Shown here: in pieces, positions 17,964-26,531 of the stretch | How positions within the stretch are numbered: position 1 is the stretch's first letter | How the letters are laid out: each line of letters begins with the position of its first letter | Assembly (NCBI RefSeq): GCF_002849655.1 | Contig: NZ_PDNW01000025.1 | Coordinates: 1 to 41,809, forward strand | Reading direction: 5' to 3' | Source: Pollutimonas subterranea | Lineage (GTDB): Bacteria > Pseudomonadota > Gammaproteobacteria > Burkholderiales > Burkholderiaceae_B | Length of the DNA: 41,809 nucleotides | Position numbers and translations under genes: made by a program | Notes under the pieces: generated by a model | The model's database searches: none | The model's input: only the letters and a program-made list of their open reading frames with translations | Told to the model about the DNA's origin: nothing

Positions 17964-19040
17964 ATGAAAACGTACCGTATCGCCACCATTCCCGGAGACG
18001 GCATAGGAAAGGAAGTCATACCGGCTGGCCAGCAATTGCTGGAAACGCTCGCCAGTACTGACTCGTCCTTTTCCTTTGAGTTTGAAAATTTTGCGTGGGG
18101 CGGCGACTACTATCGCGAGCACGGCGTGATGATGCCGGACGACGGCCTGGATGCCTTGCGCAATAAGGATGCGATCCTGTTTGGATCCGCCGGCGACCCG
18201 CACATTCCCGATCACATTACCCTTTGGGGACTACGCCTGAAGATATGCCAGGGCTTTGATCAATACGCCAATGTCAGGCCGACCCGCATTCTGCCAGGGA
18301 TCGACGCTCCGCTGAAACGCTGCGAAACCGGTGACCTTGACTGGGTCATCGTGCGCGAGAACTCGGAAGGCGAATATTCAGGTGTGGGCGGACGCGTCCA
18401 TCAGGGCCAGCCCATCGAAGCGGCCACAGACGTATCCATCATGACACGGGCCGGTGTGGAGCGCATCATGCGTTTCGCCTTCAAGCTTGCCCAGTCGCGC
18501 CCGCGCAAGCTCCTGACAGTCATTACCAAGTCCAACGCACAACGCCATGCGATGGTGATGTGGGATGAGATTGCACGCGAAGTATCGGTGAAGTTCCCGG
18601 ATGTCACCTGGGACAAGGAACTGGTCGATGCCGCAACGGCGCGTATGGTAAACCGCCCGGCAACGCTGGACACGATCGTCGCCACCAATTTGCACGCCGA
18701 CATACTGAGCGACCTCGCGGCAGCCCTGGCCGGGAGCCTGGGTATCGCACCGACGGGAAACATCGATCCCGAACGCCGTTATCCGTCCATGTTCGAACCC
18801 ATCCACGGGTCAGCCTTCGACATCATGGGCAAGGGGCTCGCCAATCCGGTGGGCACTTTCTGGTCGGTAGTCATGCTGCTGGAGCACCTGGGAGAAACCG
18901 CTGCGGCGCGCCGCACGATGCAAGCCATCGAACGCATTACATCCGATCCCGCGCTGCATACCGGCGATCTTGGCGGCAAGGCGCGCACCGACGACGTTAC
19001 GCGAGCCATGTGCCAGCAAATAGTCAGCGGGACAACTTAA
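17964..19040 (+). CDS. Tartrate / D-malate dehydrogenase (isocitrate-isopropylmalate dehydrogenase superfamily)
   Basis: This 358-residue protein is a metal- and NAD-dependent beta-decarboxylating dehydrogenase. Motifs in order: IPGDGIGKEV (9-18), DHITLWGLRLKICQGFDQYANVRP (83-106), RENSEGEYSG (131-140), TNLHADILSDLAAA with metal-binding aspartates, and FEPIHGSAFDIMGKGLANPVG. The DHITLWGLRL segment, replacing the isopropylmalate-specific sequence, is characteristic of tartrate dehydrogenase/D-malate dehydrogenase proteins. These enzymes act on tartrate, D-malate or meso-tartrate in the cytoplasm. GGAG precedes ATG 17964; an alternative ATG is at 17952. A Bug receptor gene follows 29 bases later. 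D-malate versus tartrate preference cannot be told. Confidence 0.9.
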   Translation: MKTYRIATIPGDGIGKEVIPAGQQLLETLASTDSSFSFEFENFAWGGDYYREHGVMMPDDGLDALRNKDAILFGSAGDPHIPDHITLWGLRLKICQGFDQYANVRPTRILPGIDAPLKRCETGDLDWVIVRENSEGEYSGVGGRVHQGQPIEAATDVSIMTRAGVERIMRFAFKLAQSRPRKLLTVITKSNAQRHAMVMWDEIAREVSVKFPDVTWDKELVDAATARMVNRPATLDTIVATNLHADILSDLAAALAGSLGIAPTGNIDPERRYPSMFEPIHGSAFDIMGKGLANPVGTFWSVVMLLEHLGETAAARRTMQAIERITSDPALHTGDLGGKARTDDVTRAMCQQIVSGTT

Positions 19041-19069
19041 GAAAGTATTTACACAACGGAGACAACGCC

Positions 19070-20077
19070 ATGAAAAGCAGACGACTTACAACTGCAGGCA
19101 TGCAAGTTATCAATTACACGATGCTAGCGGCAGGAGTGCTTGCGACAACTTTACTGAGCGGCGGGGCGGCGGCCCAAGGCTGGCCGACCAAACCTGTGAG
19201 CCTGGTCGTACCGTTTGCCGCAGGCGGCACGACCGATGTTCTCGCCCGGGCCCTGGGTGACAAGCTGTCAGCTTCGCTGGGTCAACCCGTCATCGTTGAA
19301 AACAAGCCAGGCGCGGGCTCCACACTTGGCGCCGATATCGTGGCACGTGCCAAGCCGGATGGTTACACCTTGCTGATGGGTGCCGTGCATCACACCATAG
19401 CCAGCAGCGTCTATAAAAATCTTTCCTATGACTTTCAGAAAAGCTTTGAGCCCGTCACCACGGTTGCGCTCGTGCCCAATGTCCTGGTCATCAATGCGGC
19501 AAACACCGATGCCAGCACGCCTGCCGAGCTCGTGGCATTGGCCAAGAAGGCCACACAAAGCATGGCCTTCGGGTCAAATGGCTATGGAACCTTGCAACAC
19601 CTGATCGGCACGCAGTTCGCCACACAAAACGGGATAGAACTGCTGCACGTGCCTTACAAAGGCAGCGGCCCGTTAACGACGGACTTGCTCGGTGGCCAGG
19701 TCGCCATGTCGTTTGATACGGTTACTCCTGTATTGCCCCATATACAAAGCGGCAAGTTGCGCGCCTTGGGCGTGACAACCGCCAAGCGCTCTTCCGCCTT
19801 GCCGGATACGCCGACCTTGAACGAAGCCGGCTTGAAGGATTTTGACTTGGGGACCTGGTTTGGCGTACTGGCGCCGGCCGGTACACCGGAGGACGTACTG
19901 GACAAACTGAATCAGGAAATGGTCAAGGTTATTCATTCGCCCGATTTTCGGGATCGCATGGCCAAGATCGGCGCAGAGTCCATAGGCAATACACGCAACG
20001 AAATGGCCAAGCAAATCGATGACGACACCAAGCGGTTCGCCAAAATCATCAAAGAAGCCAACATAACTGTCAATTAA
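19070..20077 (+). CDS. Bug-family (TctC-type) periplasmic solute receptor
   Basis: This 335-residue protein is a tripartite tricarboxylate transporter receptor. A signal peptide (residues 1 to about 36, hydrophobic core LAAGVLATTLLSGGAAA) precedes the mature start, WPTKPVSLVVPFAAGGTTDVLAR. The family signatures VENKPGAGSTLGADIVARAKPDGYTLLMG and FGVLAPAGTPEDVLDKLN are present. The periplasmic protein binds a carboxylate with two glycine-rich loops. GGAG precedes ATG 19070. Cotranscription with the upstream dehydrogenase suggests tartrate or malate as ligand, an inference. No TctA or TctB membrane genes are in the window, so it must share a transporter encoded elsewhere, or act in sensing. Confidence 0.95.
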   Translation: MKSRRLTTAGMQVINYTMLAAGVLATTLLSGGAAAQGWPTKPVSLVVPFAAGGTTDVLARALGDKLSASLGQPVIVENKPGAGSTLGADIVARAKPDGYTLLMGAVHHTIASSVYKNLSYDFQKSFEPVTTVALVPNVLVINAANTDASTPAELVALAKKATQSMAFGSNGYGTLQHLIGTQFATQNGIELLHVPYKGSGPLTTDLLGGQVAMSFDTVTPVLPHIQSGKLRALGVTTAKRSSALPDTPTLNEAGLKDFDLGTWFGVLAPAGTPEDVLDKLNQEMVKVIHSPDFRDRMAKIGAESIGNTRNEMAKQIDDDTKRFAKIIKEANITVN

Positions 20078-20105
20078 TCGACCTTGATCCCAGTGAACCA
20101 AGGCG

Positions 20106-20124
20106 CCGGACCGCTGCGGTCCGG
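20106..20124 (+). terminator. GC-rich hairpin after Bug gene
   Basis: Perfect 9-base arms CCGGACCGC and GCGGTCCGG flank a single base, 29 bases past the Bug stop. There is no U-run immediately after, so it may stabilise the 3' end or terminate Rho-dependently rather than act as a classical intrinsic terminator. Confidence 0.5.
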
Positions 20125-20289
20125 CAGCCGGCTGCGGAACCACTGCATGCATATACAGCTTATCCCTTCGTTCAGTGCTGTTTTTTTACAGACTTAAAAA
20201 AAAACTTAACAGAGTCTTGTAACGTACTAATTATTTGAGGGTTTTTCTGATACTATCGCTTCAATCGACACTAAACTGAAGCGCCAGCC

Positions 20290-21378
20290 ATGCTCCTGAT
20301 CCGGAATTCCCTTACACGTCGTGTTCCCCTATTGGCATCCCTGCCCCTGACCTTGCTCCTGCTAACGGCCACGTCGGCAAGCGCCCAGGCGACTGCAAGC
20401 GGTAAAGAGCAAAACATCCAGCTAGTGGCGTACAGCGCCGAGCAGACTGCGGCCCTGAACGGCGCACTCATAAAGACGCGCATCGCACCTCGGCGCAACT
20501 TGCAGCCCGTGGCTTATCAGCCTGTAGCGGGTGCCGCCTCTAAAATACGAGTGGGATTACGCAATGCGACGGACGGCATGATAGCCGTTCCCGAGGTACA
20601 ACAGCAAATCGAATCACTGGGTAGCCGGGCCGTGCTGAGTTCGGAAGTCGCCTTTGCCCAGGACCTGGAAAGCTCTACCGTTTTGTTTGACAAGAATGCC
20701 GACGAGGTCCGCCCTATTGCGTCAATTTCCAAGTTGATGACGGCCTTGATCATTGCCGAATCCGACTTACCCATGAATCAGATGATGCAGATCACTGATG
20801 CAGACGTCGACCGCATGCGTTATTCCCGTTCGCGTTTATCGGTGGGTACCGAACTTAGCCGCGCCGATATGCTGCATCTTGCCCTGATGTCATCAGAAAA
20901 TCGCGCCGCCCACGCGCTGGGCCGCTATTACCCGGGCGGCATGCCCGCATTTGTCCGGGCCATGAACGACAAGGCGCGCGCGCTGGGCATGCGCAAGACC
21001 CGTTTTGTCGAGCCCACCGGCCTGTCCAGCGAAAACGTATCGACGCCGCGCGACCTGGTCAAGCTTTTGCAGGCCACCAGCAAGCAGGCGTTGATTCAGC
21101 GCTATACCACGGACGACAAGTACAAAATCGAAGTGGCTCGCGGCCGGCAACTGGTCTACAACAATACCAATCGCCTGGTGGGAAAATCCGACTGGGACAT
21201 CAAAGTTTCCAAGACGGGCTTCATTAACGAAGCCGGCGAATGCCTTGTCATGCTTGCACGGATCGACAATCGCGACGTAGCCATCGTCTTGCTCAATTCA
21301 ACCGGGCGCTCCCGTATCGGCGATGCTGTCCGTCTACGCACGGTCGTGGAAAAAGCCAGCAATGTGGCGATGCTGTAG
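20290..21378 (+). CDS. pbpG: D-alanyl-D-alanine endopeptidase, PBP7 type
   Basis: This 362-residue penicillin-binding protein trims or cleaves peptidoglycan cross-links in the periplasm. Residues 1 to about 32 form a signal peptide. The serine-peptidase motifs are complete: S145-I-S-K148, S202-E-N204, and K308-T-G310. The length and order match low-molecular-mass class C PBP7 (PbpG) of Gram-negative bacteria, without the extra C-terminal amphipathic tail domain of PBP5/6. Its upstream leader (20078-20289) is AT-rich with a CTGT-ACAG hairpin at 20178-20195. DacA-like carboxypeptidases are the alternative, but the absence of the C-terminal anchor favours PBP7. Confidence 0.9.
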   Translation: MLLIRNSLTRRVPLLASLPLTLLLLTATSASAQATASGKEQNIQLVAYSAEQTAALNGALIKTRIAPRRNLQPVAYQPVAGAASKIRVGLRNATDGMIAVPEVQQQIESLGSRAVLSSEVAFAQDLESSTVLFDKNADEVRPIASISKLMTALIIAESDLPMNQMMQITDADVDRMRYSRSRLSVGTELSRADMLHLALMSSENRAAHALGRYYPGGMPAFVRAMNDKARALGMRKTRFVEPTGLSSENVSTPRDLVKLLQATSKQALIQRYTTDDKYKIEVARGRQLVYNNTNRLVGKSDWDIKVSKTGFINEAGECLVMLARIDNRDVAIVLLNSTGRSRIGDAVRLRTVVEKASNVAML

Positions 21379-21405
21379 TACCGGTCAGAACATCGCGCTT
21401 CCACC

Positions 21406-22209
21406 ATGTGCTTAGCCTACCTGGCCATCGCGGCGCATCCGGACTGGCCGCTGTTCATTGCCGCCAACCGCGACGAGTTCCACGATCGTCCATGCCTGCC
21501 GGCCGCTCCATGGCATGATTTTCCGGACGTCATTGCCGGTATAGATTGCAAGGCGCTGGGAACATGGCTGGGTATCACGCGACAAGGTAAATTCGCCTTG
21601 CTGACAAATTATCGCGACCCCTCGTCCGTCGTGGCCGGCGCGCCGTCGCGTGGAGACTTGGCAAGTCGATACCTGGTCGGCAATGAATCGCCGCAAGCCT
21701 ATGCATGCGACGCGCACCATAAGGCCGCGTCCTACAACGGATTCAATTTGATCGTAGGAGACCTTTCCGCCGCCTTCTATGTGGGAAACCGTGCAGGACA
21801 AAACGCGCCACATAACTTGGTACCGGGGCGCTATATCATTTCGAATCATTTGCTCAACACGGCATGGCCCAAGGCCGAGCGATTGCGGCTGGCCCTGGAT
21901 CAGTATCCGTTCGAGGACCTGGACCGAACCCTGAACCCCGTACTCGACCTCTTGAAAGACAATACGCGGGCCGATGATCACGCCCTGCCCCAAACCGGCC
22001 TGACCCTGGAGCGCGAACGCCTGCTCAGCAGCCCCTTCATTGTCAGCCCCGATTATGGGACACGCTGCTCGACGGTCATTGCCGTACACGCCAGCGGCCG
22101 TGCGATTCTCAGCGAGATCAGTTACGACCCTTCCGGCGCCCCCAAAGAGCGCCACGACTGGCCTTTCCAAATCGACAGCTCGTCGCTGTCCCACGTGCAG
22201 GCACGCTAG
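21406..22209 (+). CDS. NRDE-family (TANGO2-like) protein
   Basis: This 267-residue protein carries the family-defining NRDE tetrapeptide at residues 21-24, in FIAANRDEFHDRP. Cys2 directly after Met1 is the conserved N-terminal residue of this Ntn-hydrolase-like fold. Further family segments are GGIDxK-like IDCKALGTWLGI and TNYRDP. TANGO2-like proteins are linked to haem handling in recent work, but the bacterial function is not settled. It starts 27 bases after pbpG and may be in the same transcript. Confidence 0.92.
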   Translation: MCLAYLAIAAHPDWPLFIAANRDEFHDRPCLPAAPWHDFPDVIAGIDCKALGTWLGITRQGKFALLTNYRDPSSVVAGAPSRGDLASRYLVGNESPQAYACDAHHKAASYNGFNLIVGDLSAAFYVGNRAGQNAPHNLVPGRYIISNHLLNTAWPKAERLRLALDQYPFEDLDRTLNPVLDLLKDNTRADDHALPQTGLTLERERLLSSPFIVSPDYGTRCSTVIAVHASGRAILSEISYDPSGAPKERHDWPFQIDSSSLSHVQAR

Positions 22210-22241
22210 AATAAAGCAACGTCAATTTAGGAGATAGCACC

Positions 22242-22712
22242 ATGTCTCGCATCCGCCTGCCCATACTATTTTCGCGAACCGCCCTGAAACATGCTTTGGC
22301 TGCAACGGCGCTTGCCTGCGCAAGTGTGGGCACTCAAGCGCACGCGGAACTTCCTCCGATACAGAACCAGGGGGGCATCGAATACGTAAGCGGGGGCTTC
22401 GGACAAGACGAATCCACCGCCTTCAAGCAAGCCATGCCGCAATTCCCCTTGGCAATGACGTTTTCCAGTCGATCTGATGGGGCCGCGGCTTACGCCGCGG
22501 ATGTACAGGTGGTTATCCGCGACGAGAACGATGCGAATGTGCTGAATGTGGCGTCGGAAGGGCCATTTCTTCTGGTTAAACTGCCGCCGGGTAAATATCG
22601 GGTCTTTGCCACGTACGACAACAAGACCCAAGAGCGCCAAATAAACGTAGAAGCAAGCGACAGCACCCGCTTGACCTTCGCATGGGAGCGACCCGCCTCC
22701 GGTCCGGATTAA
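22242..22712 (+). CDS. Small exported protein with a carboxypeptidase-regulatory-like beta domain
   Basis: This 156-residue protein has a signal peptide (about residues 1-35, core ALAATALACASVGTQAHA) and a mature part of beta-strands. The segment ADVQVVIRDENDANVLNVASEGPFLLVKLPPGKYRVFATYDNKTQ resembles the transthyretin-like carboxypeptidase regulatory domain, with a typical LPPGKY turn. AGGAG precedes the ATG. No catalytic residues are evident. It lies 32 bases downstream of the NRDE gene and its end overlaps the esterase gene by four bases in convergent orientation. Function unknown; periplasmic location is inferred. Confidence 0.8.
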   Translation: MSRIRLPILFSRTALKHALAATALACASVGTQAHAELPPIQNQGGIEYVSGGFGQDESTAFKQAMPQFPLAMTFSSRSDGAAAYAADVQVVIRDENDANVLNVASEGPFLLVKLPPGKYRVFATYDNKTQERQINVEASDSTRLTFAWERPASGPD

Positions 22713-23467
22713 TGCAGCGTCCTGCCTGAACAATCCGGGTGCGTATTATTTTGCGCGTCTTGCGCAGCCTGCTGTTGCAACAATGCCAGTGCGGCCTGCC
22801 AGTTACGCAAAGGCACGCAAGTTTGCAGGCGAACAATGGCCTGCTGGATCAAGGCCTCGTGGAGTTCGTGCCCCAGATCTGACGCGACATCCAGGGTTGC
22901 ATCACCCTGCAGTTCGTCCAGCTGCGCCAGCGTAGCGGCTATATCGTCGGCCAATACCTGCGTATCGTCAGCCCCGTGAAAAAAATGCAGGAGCGTCGCC
23001 GGCGGTGCCGTTTCGAACGGGCCGGCATAAAGGCCGGAAAACGCCAGAACCCGTCCCGCCAGGTCAGGCTGAGCCAGCGAGGCTTCCAGCGCCATGCTGG
23101 CCCCTTGAGAAAACCCCGCCAGGGCCGTCTCTTCACCCGTGAGTCCGTACTTGACCTGCAAAGCTTTGACCTGTTCGATAAGTTCAGGCAGCACCTGCCT
23201 GACTTGACTGGCGTAGTTCTCGTCGTGCTGGTGGTCTGCCGCCACCCACGAATAAAGCATGGGCGACCCCTCTGCACTTGCAGCATGTGCGTAGGCAAAG
23301 GGCAAGACCACGACCGCCAGAGGAAATGCCGACTTGATCGCTTTCGCCAGCGGAAACAATTGCTCGGGGCTGGATGCTTCACCATGCAGCAAGACAAAAA
23401 GCAGACGTGGCTCACCCTGCTTGGGCACAAATATATACGGTTGAGGGTGATCTGATTTCATGGTCAT
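22709..23467 (-). CDS. YpfH-type alpha/beta-hydrolase esterase
   Basis: This 252-residue protein is a carboxylesterase of the phospholipase/carboxylesterase (YpfH) family. The catalytic triad is visible: Ser120 in GFSQGAS, an Asp in HGADDTQ (167-168) and His200 in DLGHELHE. LHGEASSPEQLFP at 28-40 is the oxyanion region. I took ATG 23467; a longer frame starting with TTG at 23518 is less likely. No neighbouring gene suggests a substrate. Cytoplasmic, since no signal peptide is visible. Confidence 0.88.
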   Translation of the reverse strand: MTMKSDHPQPYIFVPKQGEPRLLFVLLHGEASSPEQLFPLAKAIKSAFPLAVVVLPFAYAHAASAEGSPMLYSWVAADHQHDENYASQVRQVLPELIEQVKALQVKYGLTGEETALAGFSQGASMALEASLAQPDLAGRVLAFSGLYAGPFETAPPATLLHFFHGADDTQVLADDIAATLAQLDELQGDATLDVASDLGHELHEALIQQAIVRLQTCVPLRNWQAALALLQQQAAQDAQNNTHPDCSGRTLH

Positions 23468-23611
23468 GACGATAGTGATTTCAACGGCTTCGGGAAGTCT
23501 TGAAAAATTGTACGTCAAAAGTCAATATGCCTGCGGGCTCACGTCATCCCGATTCCACGCCATTGCTCCTGCCCATACTGCTAAAATAAATTCTTTGTCC
23601 GGGATTTCATC

Positions 23612-24070
23612 ATGAGCAAAATGCTCAAGCCTCAACTTGCCGACGCGGTCAAGAACGCCATGCGCGCCAAAGATGCGCCTCGCCTGGGTACCTTGCGTTT
23701 CCTGCAAGCCGCCATCAAGCAAAAAGAAGTCGATGAGCGCCGCGAACTGGACGACACCGAAGTCATTGCCATCATAGAGAAACAGGTCAAGCAACGCCGC
23801 GAGTCCATTTCGGCGTTCGAACAGGCAGGCCGCACTGAAACGGCCGAGCAGGAAAAAGCCGAGCTTACGGTTTTGCAGGAATTCCTGCCGCAGGCGGCCA
23901 GTGTTGAAGAAGTCGACGCCACCATCGCCTCCGCCATTGCCGAAGTCAAGGACCAGGGCATTACCGGCGGCCCTGCAATGGGAAAAGTCATGGCCATCGT
24001 CAAGGCCGAGCTTGCCGGGCGCGCCGACATGACCGCGGTGTCGGCACAGGTGAAGGCCCATCTTATGTAA
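23612..24070 (+). CDS. yqeY: GatB/YqeY domain protein
   Basis: This 152-residue protein matches the stand-alone YqeY/GatB C-terminal-like family. It begins MSKMLKPQLADAVKNAMRAKD and contains LGTLRFLQAAIKQKEVDERR and the ending GPAMGKVMAIVKAELAGRADM. The domain shares its fold with the tail of GatB that docks onto tRNA in Asp/Glu-tRNA amidotransferase, but the free protein has no well-defined function. In many proteobacteria yqeY follows rpsU; here it does not. Confidence 0.93.
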   Translation: MSKMLKPQLADAVKNAMRAKDAPRLGTLRFLQAAIKQKEVDERRELDDTEVIAIIEKQVKQRRESISAFEQAGRTETAEQEKAELTVLQEFLPQAASVEEVDATIASAIAEVKDQGITGGPAMGKVMAIVKAELAGRADMTAVSAQVKAHLM

Positions 24071-24083
24071 GGCTATATCGGCC

Positions 24084-24485
24084 TTACTTATATGCCACGC
24101 ATACCGACGTATCCATGCGGATTGAATGACGCATGGCCTCCAGCGCGTCCTGGTCCCAGGGGCTGCGCCCCCACACCGTGTGCGTCACCTGGGTGTTCTT
24201 GTCATCGATCGCCTTGATCTCGGTGCGCGCGACTTCAATGTCACCCAGGTGGCTGCGTACGGCCACCTGGCCCGTTTGCAGCGCGGGATCAACCTGCGCG
24301 TAGACGTCGTACTGTTTCTTGGCAGTCAAGCATTCGGCCGCCTGGTTTTGCGCACGCAGATACACCGTCTGGTAACTGCGCGGAACCGAATAGGAAATGC
24401 TGGGAGAATTGCCGTCGGGCTGTATGCCCAGGGCGCAGCCAGCGAGCAATACAGCCGCACCCATACTGATCACTAAAGTTTTCAC
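24084..24485 (-). CDS. Small lipoprotein of unknown function
   Basis: This protein of 133 residues begins at a GTG (24485) preceded by GGGAGG at optimal spacing; a longer frame from 24557 lacks that support. The N-terminus (VKTLVISMGAAVLLAGC) is a lipoprotein signal peptide with an LAGC box, so it is probably anchored at Cys17. The mature part has no recognised catalytic motif but has two further cysteines and a polar beta-rich look. Similar small lipoproteins occur in Bordetella. It faces yqeY tail-to-tail. Confidence 0.75.
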   Translation of the reverse strand: MKTLVISMGAAVLLAGCALGIQPDGNSPSISYSVPRSYQTVYLRAQNQAAECLTAKKQYDVYAQVDPALQTGQVAVRSHLGDIEVARTEIKAIDDKNTQVTHTVWGRSPWDQDALEAMRHSIRMDTSVCVAYK

Positions 24486-24612
24486 TCTGCCTCCCTGCCT
24501 GCGCCTTTGATGAATCGCCACGCTTGGTGAGCCTATGCAACACCGAGACGATTTCACAAAGGTAGCACGGCGCCCGTGATCCGTGAATGTTTTATTGTCG
24601 CTGCCGAGGCAA

Positions 24613-25698
24613 CTATGTGCAGGTTTCGTTCAAGGCTATGCTTTCCATACTGAAGGCCGGATAATCGATATACCCTTTAGGTCCATCGGCGTAGAAGGTG
24701 CTGGGGTCACAAGGATTAAGCGCGACGCCCGTCTTCAACCGTGCAACGAGGTCCGGATTGGCAATGTAGGTCTTGCCGAATGCCACCGCATCGGCCCGTC
24801 CCTGCTCAATCGCCCTTTGGGCTGTCGACAGATCGTACTGTTCATTGACGATCACCGGTCCACCGAACAAACGCTTGATGTCGGCAGTAAGGCTATCGTC
24901 GCCCAACGATTCACGGGTGAAAATAAACGCAATCGCACGCCGTCCGAGTTCCTGCGCCACATGGGCGAACAAGGCTTGCGGGTTCGAATCCGAGACGGAA
25001 TGCGCGCCGCCGCGTGGCGACAAATGCACGCCTACCCTACCCGCGCCCCATATTCCTGCGCACTCGTCCACGATATCAAGAAGAAGCCGCGACCGATTCT
25101 CGATAGAGCCGCCATATTGGTCGTTTCTTTTATTGGTGCCGTCCTGGAGAAATTGGTCGATCAGATAGCCGTTTGCCGCATGGATCTCGACCCCATCGAA
25201 ATCCGCGTCCCGTGCATTGCGGGCCGCCTCGGCGAAATCAGCCACAATGCCCGGGATCTCTTCGGTATGCAAAGCGCGCGGTACGGCGTAGGCGCGCTTC
25301 GGACGCACCAGGCTGACGTGGCCTTCGCATGCAATGGCGCTGGGAGCCACGGGTATCCCGCCATTCAGGAATTCAGGATCCGAAACGCGGCCCACATGCC
25401 ATAATTGCAAGAATATTTTCCCGCCTTTGGCATGCACAGCCTGTGTGATTTTTTTCCAACCCGCGACCTGTGCGCTACACCAGATGCCTGGCGTATTGCG
25501 GTAGCCGACACCCTGGGGTGAAACCGATGTTGCTTCTGAAAGAATGAGCCCGGCCGACGCGCGCTGACAGTAATAAGTACGCATTAAATCGTTGGGAATG
25601 CGTCCTTCGGCAGCACGCGTACGTGTCAATGGCGCCATTACTATCCGATTGCGTAATGCGACTGCACCCAGTTGAATGGGGTCAAACAAACTAGCCAT
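24613..25698 (-). CDS. Old-yellow-enzyme family alkene reductase (NemA/XenB type)
   Basis: This 361-residue FMN enzyme reduces activated alkenes, nitro compounds or nitrate esters using NAD(P)H. Family features in order: LFDPIQLGAVALRNRIVMAPLTR at the start, LQLWHVGRVSDP (98-108), and H173/N176 in EIHAANGYLIDQFLQ, the residues that bind the substrate carbonyl or nitro group. QYGGSIENR and the C-terminal VAFGKTYIANPDLVARL are also present. It is divergent from the potassium uptake genes, with an inverted repeat between them. A quinone or electrophile stress role is common in the family. Confidence 0.95.
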   Translation of the reverse strand: MASLFDPIQLGAVALRNRIVMAPLTRTRAAEGRIPNDLMRTYYCQRASAGLILSEATSVSPQGVGYRNTPGIWCSAQVAGWKKITQAVHAKGGKIFLQLWHVGRVSDPEFLNGGIPVAPSAIACEGHVSLVRPKRAYAVPRALHTEEIPGIVADFAEAARNARDADFDGVEIHAANGYLIDQFLQDGTNKRNDQYGGSIENRSRLLLDIVDECAGIWGAGRVGVHLSPRGGAHSVSDSNPQALFAHVAQELGRRAIAFIFTRESLGDDSLTADIKRLFGGPVIVNEQYDLSTAQRAIEQGRADAVAFGKTYIANPDLVARLKTGVALNPCDPSTFYADGPKGYIDYPAFSMESIALNETCT

Positions 25699-25744
25699 GT
25701 TTTGTGTACCACTATTTAAATCGAGGTTAACCCTAGCCCCCTAG

Positions 25745-25763
25745 TTTGCACCCTAAGTGCAAA
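25745..25763. promoter_or_regulatory. Inverted repeat in divergent region, candidate operator
   Basis: TTTGCAC (25745-25751) and GTGCAAA (25757-25763) form perfect 7-base arms around 5 bases, between the divergent alkene reductase and potassium-uptake genes. It fits an operator for a dimeric repressor, but no regulator gene is adjacent. Confidence 0.45.
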
Positions 25764-25874
25764 ATCTGCAGGTATGCACGTAACTTCATAAGGGTTTTTA
25801 CCAGATTTTGCGTTAAGCTACCATCCCGAGCCGGTCAAGGCGGCTACCCCCGGGGCTTCAAGAAGGAACATCAT

Positions 25875-26528
25875 ATGGGACAATTTGCCGTCATCGGCCT
25901 AGGACGGTTCGGATCCGCCGCATCACTGGAACTCATGAAGATGGGGCATTCGGTATTGGGCGTAGATACCAACGGAAAACTCGTCGACAAGTATGCCGAT
26001 GAACTGACCCATGCAGTAATCGCCGATGTCACCGACCCCGGGGCGCTGGAGGAACTAGGGCTGGATAACTACGACGTCGTCCTGGTGGCTATCGGCGAAG
26101 ACATACAGGCAAGCCTGCTTTGTGTCGTCCACCTGAAGTCGCTGGGAATTCAGACCCTTTGGGTAAAAGCCTCATCACACGCCCAGCACCTGATTTTAAG
26201 TAAATTGGGTGTAGCGCGCATCGTGCATCCCGAAGAGGAAATGGGTATACGCGTGGCCCAGGCGCTGAGCTACCCAATGGTGAATGATTATATTTCCATT
26301 GGCAATGGGGAATTTGTCGTCGAAATCGACGTCAGCGAGCGCCTGAGCGGTGTTCCGCTAAGCCAGGTGCTTGATGGCGAGCCCGATTCAATACACGTAT
26401 TGCTCATCAAGCGCAAAACGCAGATCACCGTACATCCTCCCAGCGACTTCACCTTGCAGGCCAAAGACATACTGGTCATGCTGGGACAGCTCGCCACGCT
26501 CAAGAACATCGCCCCAAAGCTTGCCTGA
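25875..26528 (+). CDS. ktrA: Ktr/Trk potassium-uptake regulatory subunit (RCK domain, KtrA type)
   Basis: This 217-residue cytoplasmic protein gates the potassium channel encoded next to it. The N-terminal RCK_N domain begins GQFAVIGLGRFGSAASLELM, with the GxGxxG dinucleotide/ATP-binding loop at about 7-12. The middle carries DVTDPGALEELGLDNYDVVLVAIGED, and a C-terminal RCK_C domain (about 140-217) completes it. Its single-RCK length, half of E. coli TrkA, fits KtrA/KtrC. AAGGA lies before ATG 25875. The stop is 3 bases before the start of the ktrB-like gene, so they are co-translated. Confidence 0.92.
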   Translation: MGQFAVIGLGRFGSAASLELMKMGHSVLGVDTNGKLVDKYADELTHAVIADVTDPGALEELGLDNYDVVLVAIGEDIQASLLCVVHLKSLGIQTLWVKASSHAQHLILSKLGVARIVHPEEEMGIRVAQALSYPMVNDYISIGNGEFVVEIDVSERLSGVPLSQVLDGEPDSIHVLLIKRKTQITVHPPSDFTLQAKDILVMLGQLATLKNIAPKLA

Positions 26529-26531
26529 GCC

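Noticed and set aside
24982-24996. Possible attachment-site copy of the tRNA 3' end
   Set aside because: GGTTCGAATCC matches the tRNA T-loop for only 11 bases, lies inside a well-conserved reductase gene and is on the wrong side of the tRNA to bound the accessory segment.
24583-25404. 273-residue plus-strand frame
   Set aside because: Antisense to the old-yellow-enzyme reductase gene, whose motifs are complete.
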